Position numbers and translations under genes: made by a program | Assembly: GCF_900094705.1 (NCBI RefSeq) | Contig: NZ_FMAR01000008.1 | Location: 124,001-188,000 of the forward strand | Length of the DNA stretch: 64,000 nucleotides | From: Chitinophaga costaii | GTDB taxonomy: Bacteria; Bacteroidota; Bacteroidia; Chitinophagales; Chitinophagaceae | Direction of reading: 5' to 3' | Notes under the pieces: model-generated | Told to the model about the DNA's origin: nothing | Seen by the model: the letters and a program-made list of their open reading frames with translations, nothing else | Database searches by the model: none | In this document: positions 19,087 through 29,400 of the stretch, one piece after another | Numbering within the stretch: the first letter of the stretch is position 1 | How the letters are laid out: each line of letters opens with the position of its first letter

Positions 19087-19354
19087 TTATATCTCTTTCA
19101 GGCTAACCTTTACTTTATCGCCATCCTTTTGAATAGTGGCTTTGGATGCTATGTCAGCCGTTGCGCCGGTAGAGGCGTTGGCCGTATTGTAGATGGAGAT
19201 ATTAATCCCACTCAATCCCGTTCCATTGTGAGTAAGCGGTACCTTCAAATACGCTGTTGCCATTTTCTATTTGTTGTATTTGCCACAGCCTATGATCTTC
19301 TTTATCGATAATATCCGTATAGTACGCGCCCGTACTTACTTCTAATGCCGTCAT
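19087..19354 (-). other. Two overlapping short minus-strand frames, possibly one frameshifted small gene
   Basis: ATG 19354 to stop 19202 encodes 50 residues ('MTALEVSTGAYYTDIIDKE'). A second frame from ATG 19263 to stop 19087 encodes 58 residues ('MATAYLKVPLTHNGTGLSG', ending 'VKVSLKEI'). Both have protein-like composition. They overlap by 62 bases in different frames, which suggests either a small gene broken by a frameshift or two tiny genes. Nothing else is seen in 19028-19547. Confidence 0.35.
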
Positions 19355-19547
19355 AATCCAACTTTTATGATAGCCAGTTAAAAGAAGTGAAAAATTTTAT
19401 ATTTGTTAAATCCCAGTTCGTATTTTGATAAAAAATATATGTGAGTAGTAAAATTGTACACTTTTTAGAATGACCAGGTAGGAATGTTTAAAAGATAAGC
19501 CGCATGGTTAAACAAGTTCACAACATATTTTTTGACAAACCAACATG

Positions 19548-21437
19548 TTATTTAGCCCTCTTTTCCAATACATCGCGCGGTACAATCAAAATTTTCCCCA
19601 CGGCGGTATTGCCGTTGAAAGACTGTGCCCTCAATTGATAGATGCCTTTGGGAATAAGGATAGGCGTTCCGGTATAATGGGCAGAAGAGGTGTCAGGGTT
19701 TGTATTGTCCAGGGTATAATAAATATCAAGGTTGTCGATATCAGTACTAAGATATGCAAGTAATTGTTGCTGCTGATCTTTTTTGGCTGTTGCAAGTACA
19801 TCATAAGCTGCCCTGGAATAATTGATGTGTGCTGCATCTAAAATTTTGTAGTGGTATGCTAATTTTTCCTGGAAAGAAGTCCAGCTTTGTTTGGATGATG
19901 GCGACCAAAAAATTTCGGATAGTGCCAGGGAGCGAGGCCATGTCATGTATTCTGCATGCCGTTCGGTTGGTACAGACTCGGTCCATAAATTGCCTTGGCC
20001 TCCCAGCACCAGCGTGCTGTCTATGCCTGCAGGTACCGGGTTCCATTGATAGGCTGTTTTCAAACGCAGCATACTGTATGTATCGGGTTCTAATTGCGGA
20101 TCGCCCTGGTATAAATCGAGGTAAGTATTTTCGCTGGGTGTAAAAATAACCTGGTGGCCTTGTTTGGCGGCATCTATGCCTCCCTGTATGCCCCGCCAGC
20201 TCATTACCGTTGCTTCCGGCGCCAATCCTCCTTCCAGGATTTCGTCCCATCCGATTAATTTTTTCTGATTTTTTTTCAGGATTTTTTCTACTCTTTTGAT
20301 AAAGTAGCTCTGCAGTGCCTGTTCGTCTTGTATCCCTTGTTGTTTCATAAAATGCTGTATCATGGTCGAACGTTTCCAGAATTGCTTTGTACATTCATCG
20401 CCACCAATATGGATATAATCTCCCGGGAACAAAGCCGCTATTTCTGTAAAAACTTTTTCAAGGAAAGTGTACACGCGTTCGTCTGCTGGATTTAACGTAT
20501 TGTCATCTATATTGTAGAATTTACTTCCTGGGTTTACGTAATAATTGTTTTTCGTGTCTGACAAGTAGGGATAAGCAGCAATGGCTGCCAGTGAATGGCC
20601 GGGAACATCGATCTCCGGTACAATGGTGATATGCCTTTCGGCGGCATATGCAACTATTTCCCTTATGTCCTGTTGTGTATAATATCCTCCATAAGTAGCT
20701 TTTTCATCTTTTTGGGGTGGTTCAAATGACCACCACTGCCCAGTTCTGGGCACCCGCCAAGCACCAACCTCCGTTAGGCGCGGAAAAGATTTTATTTCTA
20801 TGCGCCATCCCTGGTCATCAGCTAAATGCCAATGGAAAATGTTGAATTTATAGCGGGCCATGTCATCAATATATTTTTTCACGAAATCTTTCGAAAAAAA
20901 ATGTCTGCTTACATCCAGCATCAGCCCTCTCCATTTAAACCGGGGGTAGTCCACAATTTCTATGATGGGCAGGCTACATGAACTCTTGCCGGCTTCATTT
21001 GAAAGAGGAAGCAGTTGGCGTATTGTTTGTAAACCATAAAATATACCTGCCGTTTCACGTGCCTGCAGCTTTAATTCATTATTCGTAATAGAAAGCTGGT
21101 AACCCTCCTCATTACTGGTAGTTTTAAGCGTGGGGTTTAGTATTATCTTGATAGAGCGCTCCGAGGCAGCTGCTTTATATTTTACAGGTAAGGTATATCC
21201 TGTCAACGAGTTGATCCATTCATTAACACGGTGGCCCAACCTCATAAGTTCAGGATTATCCGGCGGTATGATGAGGGAAGTATGCTCGTCAATGATGAAT
21301 GCCCCCGTACCAGCAATGGCGGATACCGGTTCTGGTAAAATAGTTGGTTTTATTTGTGCCATACCGGTGTAGCAGGTAAACACCCAAAGTAAAACGAATA
21401 AATATCGTGTTCGGCTTATGTAAAAATTATTATTCAT
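19548..21437 (-). CDS. Beta-N-acetylhexosaminidase, glycoside hydrolase family 20
   Basis: The 629-residue secreted enzyme has a signal peptide ending near 'TGMAQ', an N-terminal GH20b domain (about 30-155), and the GH20 catalytic barrel from about 165 ('FKWRGLMLDVSRHFFSKD', 'NIFHWHLADDQGWRIEI'). The catalytic Asp347-Glu348 pair lies in 'HIGGDECTK', and substrate-binding Trp residues follow in 'WDEIL' and 'VMSWRG'. A C-terminal beta domain (about 545-625) follows. It releases terminal GlcNAc or GalNAc from chitin or glycan fragments. The gene stands alone. Confidence 0.95.
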   Translation of the reverse strand: MNNNFYISRTRYLFVLLWVFTCYTGMAQIKPTILPEPVSAIAGTGAFIIDEHTSLIIPPDNPELMRLGHRVNEWINSLTGYTLPVKYKAAASERSIKIILNPTLKTTSNEEGYQLSITNNELKLQARETAGIFYGLQTIRQLLPLSNEAGKSSCSLPIIEIVDYPRFKWRGLMLDVSRHFFSKDFVKKYIDDMARYKFNIFHWHLADDQGWRIEIKSFPRLTEVGAWRVPRTGQWWSFEPPQKDEKATYGGYYTQQDIREIVAYAAERHITIVPEIDVPGHSLAAIAAYPYLSDTKNNYYVNPGSKFYNIDDNTLNPADERVYTFLEKVFTEIAALFPGDYIHIGGDECTKQFWKRSTMIQHFMKQQGIQDEQALQSYFIKRVEKILKKNQKKLIGWDEILEGGLAPEATVMSWRGIQGGIDAAKQGHQVIFTPSENTYLDLYQGDPQLEPDTYSMLRLKTAYQWNPVPAGIDSTLVLGGQGNLWTESVPTERHAEYMTWPRSLALSEIFWSPSSKQSWTSFQEKLAYHYKILDAAHINYSRAAYDVLATAKKDQQQQLLAYLSTDIDNLDIYYTLDNTNPDTSSAHYTGTPILIPKGIYQLRAQSFNGNTAVGKILIVPRDVLEKRAK

Positions 21438-21999
21438 ATACTGATGATGGTTGTTTTTTACCTTCTAGGAATTTAATCTTGCTTTATTTAATAGGTACTA
21501 AATTAAAGCGCATAATTGATAATTTAATACCACGGCATTGAGAAAAAACTATAACAGTGCATTCCAGTAAGAAGCGGCTCGCTGTATAAAATATTGTGAG
21601 CTTCAGCAGTAGCATCCATCTGTGGATCCATACTACAAGAGCTGTACTCAGTGTGGGCTATGGTTGCAATCAGCTAGCGGGCCATCACCCCGGTTGGGGG
21701 CGTTCTGTAAGCCAGCTATTTTACCCAGGAGGAGGTCCTGATGTCCATGGCAAGTTCACTTTGCAAAATAGAAAATTGCTGTCGCAAAATATATACTGCC
21801 ATATTGCAGGTACATAGGTAAAAAATTTAAAAAATTAAATGGGTATTTCTATTCAATTAAACAGTGGTCTAAGTCGAATATGGCTCATAAAAGATATTTT
21901 AAGAGAAGATTTTGCGATTAGTGCTTATTGTGAATTTAAATGACAAGCCCAATACCACACTAGGCATCATTAAAAACGATGGCATTCACTTTTCGTTTT
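21438..21999. other. Intergenic region without a recognised gene
   Basis: A 562-base stretch between two minus-strand genes. A 73-codon plus-strand frame at 21596-21817 has no recognisable motif and I do not call it. No hairpin with a U-tract was noticed. It should contain the GH20 promoter near its left edge. Confidence 0.5.
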
Positions 22000-22869
22000 T
22001 TATTTCTCCATTAACAATTTCCCCAATTCAATCGCGGATTTTTTGCGATAAGCATCTTTAGGCCAAATCAGGGATGCTTTCATCACGTTGTCTTTACCTC
22101 CTATTGGTATTGCTTTTAATCCTTCCTGTTTCGATACAGTTGCTGCAGTAAGTATCGTAGCCCATTTCCCTGTTTTTACCAAGTTAACCAGTGTATGGAT
22201 ATCGTTTAATTCCATCCGCATGTCAAGCTTCAATTGCTCCTGTTGTATTATCTTATTTATAAACTTTCTCGTGTGGAAACCTTTACCTGGCAAAACAAGT
22301 GGCACCTGAACAATATCCTTAAATGATATTTTGCGGCGGCCTGCCAGCGGATGGGTGTTTTTAACAATCAAAGAAAGCTGGGACGTAAACAGTGGATAAG
22401 AAACAACCTGTTCCGGTTTGCTCACTTTGCCCAGCAGTAAAACAAAGTCAATCAGGCCCTCTTCTAATTGCCCCAATAAAACTTCCGATGTGCCAAATTC
22501 TACGGATACGATAATTCCTGGAAATTTTTCGGAGAAAGCGATGAGTGCCGGCGTTAACCTGGGTATTAGTGCATGGGTGGCTCCAATCTTCAGTTCACCC
22601 GTTTTTAAATTCTGCAGATCATTTAGCGCTTGTTTACCCTGCTGGGATGCTGCGACGGTGTGTTGTGCAAATGGTAAAAAGACCTTGCCCGCCTCCGTCA
22701 GTTTAACCCGCTTTCCGATTCTGTCAAAAAGCAGCATGTTTAAATCGTTTTCCAGCTGTTTCAGCTGTTGGGATAACGTACCCTGTGTGATAAAACAGGC
22801 CTCTGCTGCCGCCGTAAAATTTAATAATTCGGCTGCCTTTATAAAATATTTCAATTGGCGTAACTCCAT
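22000..22869 (-). CDS. LysR-family transcriptional regulator
   Basis: From ATG 22869 the protein is 289 residues, normal for the family. It opens 'MELRQLKYFIKAAELLNFT' and 'AAEACFITQGTLSQQLKQLE', the winged helix-turn-helix, followed by a periplasmic-binding-like effector domain (about 85-289). Upstream ATG codons at 22902 and 22890 exist, but a perfect palindrome at 22887-22905 covers them. It is divergent from a carboxylesterase gene at 23199, the usual LysR-target layout. Confidence 0.93.
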   Translation of the reverse strand: MELRQLKYFIKAAELLNFTAAAEACFITQGTLSQQLKQLENDLNMLLFDRIGKRVKLTEAGKVFLPFAQHTVAASQQGKQALNDLQNLKTGELKIGATHALIPRLTPALIAFSEKFPGIIVSVEFGTSEVLLGQLEEGLIDFVLLLGKVSKPEQVVSYPLFTSQLSLIVKNTHPLAGRRKISFKDIVQVPLVLPGKGFHTRKFINKIIQQEQLKLDMRMELNDIHTLVNLVKTGKWATILTAATVSKQEGLKAIPIGGKDNVMKASLIWPKDAYRKKSAIELGKLLMEK

Positions 22870-22886
22870 TTCCAAAAATACTTTAA

Positions 22887-22905
22887 TCATTGATAATATC
22901 AATGA
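22887..22905. promoter_or_regulatory. Perfect palindrome, candidate LysR operator
   Basis: TCATTGATA-A-TATCAATGA is a perfect 19-bp inverted repeat located 17 bases above the LysR start codon. It contains the T-N11-A core that LysR-type regulators recognise. The position fits autoregulation and possible control of the divergent esterase. Confidence 0.65.
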
Positions 22906-23198
22906 TTTCTATTGAAATTAATCGTTTAGTATATTGAAAAATAGGAAGGACCTTTGGCCTTACCGGAAGGATTAATGCATTTAAGCAATAAACGGCCATT
23001 AGCCGATAATTATCCGTACAAGAAAATTAACATGATTCGTTATATAGTAAACTACTAAACCTTGTACCTACCCTTGAATATAGCAATATTTAATTACCGG
23101 TAAATAACCTGATAATGCCTTATGGTGCGGCCAATGCGGAACGGTTATTGAGATAAATTAAATGCCTGTTTAATAAATAAAAATACTTAATTATCATC
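22906..23198. other. Divergent promoter region between the LysR gene and the esterase gene
   Basis: An AT-rich intergenic stretch that must hold the esterase promoter. Apart from the palindrome at its left edge I see no second clear T-N11-A repeat and no TAnnTTTG box close to 23199. Confidence 0.5.
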
Positions 23199-24770
23199 AT
23201 GAACATGAACTTATCTCCAATCATCAATACGGTAGCGGGAAAGCTACAGGGAAAAGCAGAAAACGACTGTTTCAACTTTAAGGGAATTCCCTATGGAGAA
23301 TCAACAGGAGGAGTAAACAGATTTAAACCACCTGTTCCAAAGGCTCCTTGGCAAGGCGTGCTGGAAGCTGTTAACTATGGAAACTCAGCTCCCCAAGGCA
23401 TTCTAAAAATGGGTGGGGCTAATGCAGCCGCCAAGGTTGACAATGCTGAGGTGAACGGTGTAATTCAAGCTATGCTGGATTTGGCAGGCCTTTCTGCCAT
23501 ACCGGTACAATTTGACGAAGACTGCCTTTACCTTAATGTTTTTACGTCTGGTACCGATAACAAAAAACGCCCTGTAATGGTGTGGCTGCATGGTGGCGGT
23601 TTCTCGGTGGGCTCCAGCGCTTCGGTCGCTTTTGACGGCAGCTTTCTTTGTAAAAAAGAAGGGGTGGTGGTCGTGACCTTAAATCACCGCCTGGGTGCTG
23701 CTGGTTTTTTGAACCTGGGCGAGTTTGATGAAGCGTTTGCGGATGCTGCCAATGCAGGAATGCTGGATATTGTGCTGGCATTAAAATGGGTTCAACAGCA
23801 TATTGCAGCATTTGGGGGAGATCCCGGTAATGTAACCATTTTCGGGCAAAGCGGCGGTGGCAGGAAAGTAAGTGTATTAATGGCTATGCCTGAAGCACAG
23901 GGTCTTTTCCATAAAGCGATCGTTCAAAGTGGATCGGCGGAACGCATCATTCCATTAGCCGCGTCAAAAAAGGTAAGCCAACTGGTAGCGGATAAACTGG
24001 GCATAACAAAGGATAACGCTTCCAAATTTCAAGAGTTACCCCTCTATGAAATTTTTAAGGTTGTTTCCGAGGTAGAATTTCCGGTGAACAATTTTTCATC
24101 TGTAGTGGCGCCAGCCGTTGACGGGCGTAATGTATTAACGGACCCTTTTTATCCCAAAGCTCCTGCTGATAGCGCAAACATTCCCCTTTTAATTGGTACA
24201 GACCTTAATGAAATGACTACGTTTCTGATTGGTAACCCGCTATGGTTAAATTATAGCGAGGAGCAAGCTAGGCAACATGCCGCAAGGGTGGTAAAGGTTG
24301 GTGACAAAGCTTACAGCTTTTATAAACAGTTGTTACCGGATGCGTCGCCAGCATATGTACTGGAAGCAGTGCTTAGCGATGCCACTTACTGGTATGGTTC
24401 TGTAGTAACTGCGGAAAGCAAATCAAAACAGCAGGCGGCTCCAGTTTTTATGTACCGGATGGATTATCAATCATCTGCTTTAGGTAAGTGCTTAAAATCG
24501 CCGCATGGTATTGAGATTCCTTTTGTGTTTGGCAACACAGAGTTTGGGGAAGAAATCCTTGCCAAAGGACCATCACGCGACCGTCTTACAGCAGTAATGT
24601 CGAATGCCTGGGCAAATTTTGCACGGTCTGGCAATCCTTCATCGGCCCAACTGCAATGGCCTGCCTATACAACAACCGATCGTAAGACGATGATATTTAA
24701 TGACCCAATCGAACTGGTTAATGATCCTGAACATGAAAGAAGAATGTTTTGGGAGGCTAACTATTTTTAA
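23199..24770 (+). CDS. Type B carboxylesterase (alpha/beta hydrolase)
   Basis: A 523-residue hydrolase of the carboxylesterase/para-nitrobenzyl esterase family. The oxyanion-hole motif 'HGGGF' is at 131-135. The nucleophile Ser218 lies in 'FGQSGGG'; most relatives have G-E-S-A-G, so the Glu and Ala are replaced. The catalytic Glu is probably in 'GTDLNEMTTF' and the His in 'SPHGIEIPFVFGN'. There is no signal peptide, so it is cytoplasmic. It is divergent from the LysR gene and probably controlled by it; substrate unknown. Confidence 0.92.
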   Translation: MNMNLSPIINTVAGKLQGKAENDCFNFKGIPYGESTGGVNRFKPPVPKAPWQGVLEAVNYGNSAPQGILKMGGANAAAKVDNAEVNGVIQAMLDLAGLSAIPVQFDEDCLYLNVFTSGTDNKKRPVMVWLHGGGFSVGSSASVAFDGSFLCKKEGVVVVTLNHRLGAAGFLNLGEFDEAFADAANAGMLDIVLALKWVQQHIAAFGGDPGNVTIFGQSGGGRKVSVLMAMPEAQGLFHKAIVQSGSAERIIPLAASKKVSQLVADKLGITKDNASKFQELPLYEIFKVVSEVEFPVNNFSSVVAPAVDGRNVLTDPFYPKAPADSANIPLLIGTDLNEMTTFLIGNPLWLNYSEEQARQHAARVVKVGDKAYSFYKQLLPDASPAYVLEAVLSDATYWYGSVVTAESKSKQQAAPVFMYRMDYQSSALGKCLKSPHGIEIPFVFGNTEFGEEILAKGPSRDRLTAVMSNAWANFARSGNPSSAQLQWPAYTTTDRKTMIFNDPIELVNDPEHERRMFWEANYF

Positions 24771-25149
24771 TTTTTTGATATCATTATTTTAATTGCTCTA
24801 CCACCTCAAATAAAATGGACCGCTTGATTTACAAGGCCTTGGTGAACGTTTCCAACATGGGTTGCTTTATGGGATAGTGGAAAGGTGGTAGTGAACCGGG
24901 ACGGATTGTGCCGGAACTAATTTTGAAGCATGTGGTATTTTTCGTTCCGGTAATTATTCATTAAGACCACTAAACTTGATGTTATGTTTGCTAAACAAAT
25001 TATAAACATTTTCTTAAAACAGTAATTTAACAGCCGTTCTTATGATATAAATAAGAATTTAAAAAACAGGAAATAACTATATTGATTTGGAACAACAACT
25101 TTTTATTGAGTAGTACATAAACTATGAACTACATAGCCTTGAAATAGAA
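24771..25149. other. Intergenic region without a recognised gene
   Basis: An AT-rich stretch between the esterase gene and the chromosomal tRNA-Lys terminator. Short translated stretches in several frames are interrupted by stops and match no family I know. Confidence 0.5.
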
Positions 25150-25178
25150 ACGAGGATACTTAAACAGTATCCTCGTTT
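25150..25178 (-). terminator. Original chromosomal terminator of tRNA-Lys, now displaced
   Basis: AACGAGGATACT and AGTATCCTCGTT form a 12-bp stem with a 5-base loop. It directly follows the 23-bp tRNA 3' fragment at 25179-25201 on the minus strand, where a terminator of the uninterrupted tRNA gene would be. The island now separates it from the intact tRNA by 11.7 kb. Confidence 0.7.
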
Positions 25179-25201
25179 GTGAACCGGTTGGGACTCGAAC
25201 C
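25179..25201. repeat. Island end repeat: 3' fragment of tRNA-Lys (att-like site)
   Basis: These 23 bases are identical to 36899-36921, which hold the T-arm and acceptor 3' end of tRNA-Lys plus two flanking bases. The match stops sharply at both sides. A duplicated tRNA 3' end at the far boundary is the standard mark of an element integrated into a tRNA gene. Confidence 0.9.
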
Positions 25202-25300
25202 ATTTATTCGAGGATCTGAAGTTGCTTAGTGAGCTTCTAGCTGCTTAGATAACGTATAATGAAAAGGAAAATCAACAACATGTGGTGCATTCATTTTATT

Positions 25301-26473
25301 TTAAGAGGTTCCCACAGCACTTTTTAAACAGTTATCAGCATATACCTGAGAAATTTTTTCTTGCTCTAGCCTGTTGTTGCTATCCAACGTTTTCAAATAT
25401 TGGAAAAGGTCATTTTCGTCCTTAGTCAATAGGTTTAAATTTTGAGATTTATTACGTGATCCGCTCACCGCATAAATATTAAATGTCTCGTAAGTCGTCC
25501 TGTCCATCATTACGCTTTTGGCATGTGGATGGTAAGTTCTTAACTGATGCAATATTTGAAAGCCATGTTCATCAATGTCACCCCAATAAATAATTTTTTT
25601 GTTCAATAGCCAATCCGCGTTTTTGAGATATGCTATGTTAAAGCCACCACCGCTCCATATCGCAACGGTGGAATGCATCAATGGTAAGGTCAAAAAGTTC
25701 ATTTTATTCTCTGCAATCAAAACGTTTTTCGCAAGCAATTCCAATTTTTCAAAATCTGAGAGGGGGATGCTGATATCCCTGAACTTGAAGTTTGCTTGTT
25801 GGTTTTCTTCCAGAAATCGCATCCTGATCAAAGGTTCGTCATATTTTAAAAAGAAACGTTCCGCAAAACGTTTTTGTGTAAGTGAACGTATGTGGTCAGG
25901 AATAAGGAAGTCAAGCAAAGATTGGATTAACGCATTATTTTCCTCAATAAATTTTGTATGAATTTCTATGGGCAATTGACGTAAATAAAGATCAGGTCTA
26001 GGAGTTTCAATAAAATACTGGCAAACCTTAAGCACATCATTCCACCCGATATCCTTATCCGTTAACCATAAACAATTATTCAAAGCCCAGTCTTTCAATC
26101 TTGGAGTGATGTTCATAATTGTGCTATAGTTTTCCAGGAAGATACTCCATTCCTTTTTATAACCTATGAAATATATATAATCATCAATGGTTTCAAAAAC
26201 AATGGCGTCTGGCAGTTCATGGCTCCCTGTTCGTCTAAAATTCCGCCCGGCGGTCTGAACAAGATAGCCTTTTCCGGTTTGGTTTTTGGAATAGCGGTAA
26301 AGTTCTTCTATTTCCGCTAGCAGCATTTCAAACCGCGCTGTGATATGACCAGATTTAACTTTACCGATACGATCAATACTTTTTGGGAAAAATGGCTCCT
26401 CCAAAATATAACTTTGCAATAGCGGCTTCCACCATCTCAAAGCCTGCTTTTTTATTTCAACAGGACTGATCAT
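25301..26473 (-). CDS. jetD: Wadjet subunit JetD (DUF3322/DUF2220 Toprim-type nuclease)
   Basis: This 390-residue protein has an N-terminal DUF3322 region ('RWWKPLLQSYILEEPFFPK') and a C-terminal DUF2220 Toprim-like domain. The Toprim Glu lies in 'VLIAENKMNFLTLP' and the D-x-D pair in 'IYWGDIDEHGFQIL'. In characterised type I Wadjet, JetD is the nuclease that cleaves plasmid DNA after the JetABC motor has extruded it. Its ATG overlaps the jetC stop by four bases, so it is translationally coupled. The key acidic residues are present, so it looks functional. Confidence 0.93.
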   Translation of the reverse strand: MISPVEIKKQALRWWKPLLQSYILEEPFFPKSIDRIGKVKSGHITARFEMLLAEIEELYRYSKNQTGKGYLVQTAGRNFRRTGSHELPDAIVFETIDDYIYFIGYKKEWSIFLENYSTIMNITPRLKDWALNNCLWLTDKDIGWNDVLKVCQYFIETPRPDLYLRQLPIEIHTKFIEENNALIQSLLDFLIPDHIRSLTQKRFAERFFLKYDEPLIRMRFLEENQQANFKFRDISIPLSDFEKLELLAKNVLIAENKMNFLTLPLMHSTVAIWSGGGFNIAYLKNADWLLNKKIIYWGDIDEHGFQILHQLRTYHPHAKSVMMDRTTYETFNIYAVSGSRNKSQNLNLLTKDENDLFQYLKTLDSNNRLEQEKISQVYADNCLKSAVGTS

Positions 26474-29400
26474 ATACCCGATGTATTTTGGAAAATACTG
26501 CTGTGCTTATTGCGTTCGCTTTCGTATTCTTCTTTGGTGAAGTTACTGACCTGCGAATTGTTTCCTTCTCTGTTGCTTACAAAGTGAAATGAATTCACAT
26601 GACCTTCTATTACATGTATTTTTTGCAGTGGTGTAACAATAAGTAGTTGGAGGTTGAGTTTTTTAAACAATTCAAGCCCGTAACGCGTGCTTTCATCGCT
26701 ACCTCTGCCGAAAGCTTCATCAATCACAACAAAACGAAAACTCCTGCTCTTGCTTTCTCCAAACTGCAACCCAAACTGGTAGGCCAATGCACTGGCAAGA
26801 ATGGTGTAGGCTAGTTTTTCCTTCTGTCCGCCGCTCTTGCCTCCTGAACCTTCATAAAATTCTTTTTCAGTTTCATCCAACCTGAAACGTTCGCTTGCGT
26901 TGAACTCAAACCATTGGCGTACATCCGTGACAGTTGAAGTCCAATCTCGATCAGCATTTTCCATGCTGGCAAAACGATCCAATATTTTTTTGACCTGTTC
27001 ATATTTTTCTTCTGTGTACAGATCGTTATTGCTGCTGAACGAATGGATATAGCATTTTTTTAATTCTTCCCTGAAAAGACGTACCTCTTTATTCGGAGTG
27101 GCGTCCATTAAAATGGTGATGTAGGTATCCTGTGAAGCGTTATAAACTATTTCCGATAGATGTTGGTTAATGGTGCGAATTTTCTGTTTGATATCCGTTT
27201 CGTGTTTCTGCAACTGGCTATCAAACACAGCGATGCTGTTGATGACATTTTTGTTCAGTTCTTCCTTGAACCGCTCTTCATGCCTTTTTAAATCTTCGGA
27301 AACGATTTGTTCAAACTTTTTAATATATTCTGTCCGGGCATCAATACTTTCGGCAATTTCGCTATACTCAGCTCTGGAGTGTTCCTTGATTTCCCGCATC
27401 CGTTTTTCAATGGAAGAGCGATAGCCCATCTGGCGACCACGCAGCTTTTTTAATTCGCCACCTTCACCTTGAAATTGCTTACGAAACTCTTCCTGCCTAT
27501 TATCGATACCTCTTAGCGTAATTTTTATATCAGTCAGTTTTTCTTCAATCAACGGATACCACTTTGCTTTAAGAGGTAAGGCTAACTGTTCTTTTTGCTG
27601 ATACGCTGCCCGCTGCTGTTCTTCATGGTTTTGCAGAGTGTTTTTCAATCCTCCAACTTTTTCCGTTAATTGATTTTCCTTTGCTTTGGCATCAATGATT
27701 TGTTGATCAACCTCATTTTTATTACGTTGCAATTGAGCAAGAAGATCATTGTTATGAAGCAATTCGTTACGTTCCTGTTCCAGATCGTAAATTTTAGCCA
27801 CATGATACTGCCAATTGATGCGGGAAAAATCTTTGACATAAAGCAATAACCCTAATAGTTGTTTTATATCTTTGTTTTTTTTCTCTTTTGTTTCAATGTT
27901 CCTGCGTTTGATTTGTAGCTCATCGATCTTTTTTTCGAGCATATTAACCGAAGCTTCCAACACTTTAATTTTTTCTGTATTGCTCCACCCCAACACATAG
28001 TTGCGTCTGTCATCAATACGTTTGCGGTCATCTTTTGTATGTCTTATACGTCCGCTTTTTATTAAACCCTGTTGCGTAATACCAAAAGACACCTGCTGTA
28101 AGCCACTTACATCGGTACAGATATAGTCTCCAAAGCTCCGCTGTATATAAACTTCCAGCCAATCGTAAAATGGTGTATCAGGTTTAATGTCAATTTTGTA
28201 AGCGATACTGTCTTGATCTAAATCCTTAATTATACGACTACTATTATGCAAATCTGCCTCCAGGTAAGTTAATTTAATACCCCGCCCGTCAGCTCCCTTT
28301 AATGGGTTGTTATTTACATAATTGCTTACGCTTCGATAATGATTTTTAGGAACCAGAAGGCTAATCCCCAAATCATGTAGCAGTTTTTCTATAGCGCCTT
28401 CCCATGGAGTTTCTTCTTCATTAACCTTCAATAGTTCTCCTGCAAAAGGCAGATCTTCTTCATTGATACGCAAATCATAACATAATTGCGAACGAAATCC
28501 TACAAGCCATGCCGGTATCTGTGTTTTACGGTCTTTTAAGGATTGAAGTTCCTTTTGCTCCAGGAGATATTCTGTTTCCTGCTTGCGAAGTTCGCTCACC
28601 TGGTTGTCACGCTGCTCCCTGAGGCTCTCTTCAAGCTGCCCGCATTCTTTATCAAGTTCCTTTGCTTTATTTATGTTTTCTTCAAATTCATGCTCATCCT
28701 GCACGCTTTTAAGTCCGGCCTGCAACGCAATACGATCATAATCATCGAATTCCTTCTGCTTGGTTCCTTTATCCTGTTCATGCCGCTTAATTTCCCCGGC
28801 AATCTGCTCTATTCGTTTTCCACCATTATTGGCTATATCGTGAATAATGGTCTGCCTGCGGTTTTCCAATCCATCCAGCTCCAGTGAAACTTTTTGCTGC
28901 TGTTGTTGCACCTTTTCCAATTCATTATTATTATCTTCAATGGCCTGAACCAGCAGTTGCCACTTCTTTTCGGCAAACCACACTGGCATCACTTCCAGCA
29001 TGGCTTCGATATCCTCTATTTGCCTGGTAACATTTCCATATTCAATGCATGCTTCTGTTAATGGTTTCAAGATCAGGTATTGTTCCCTTGTATGTACAAC
29101 TGCTGCATGGGCTTTGTTAAGGTCATCAAACCGTTTAAGTAAAGCATTAATTTGCTCTTTCACATCTGTATTCTCCAACATTTGTTCACGGACAAAATCT
29201 GTAAGACTGCTAACTGATTTCATTGAAACAGTTTGATAAAACAGGTCAATTGCCTTGTCGCTGTTCATTCCAAAAAGCCTCCGGAAATGTTCGCTGTATT
29301 GAGAGAAATTATCGTTAAATAATTGCACACCATCCGTATTTCGCAGTTTCTTTCTCAGATCATTAATATCTGTAAAATTCCGAAAATCATCCTTTATATT

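Noticed and set aside
21596-21817. A 73-codon plus-strand frame between the GH20 and LysR genes
   Set aside because: No recognisable motif or ribosome-binding context, and composition is not protein-like; left as intergenic.
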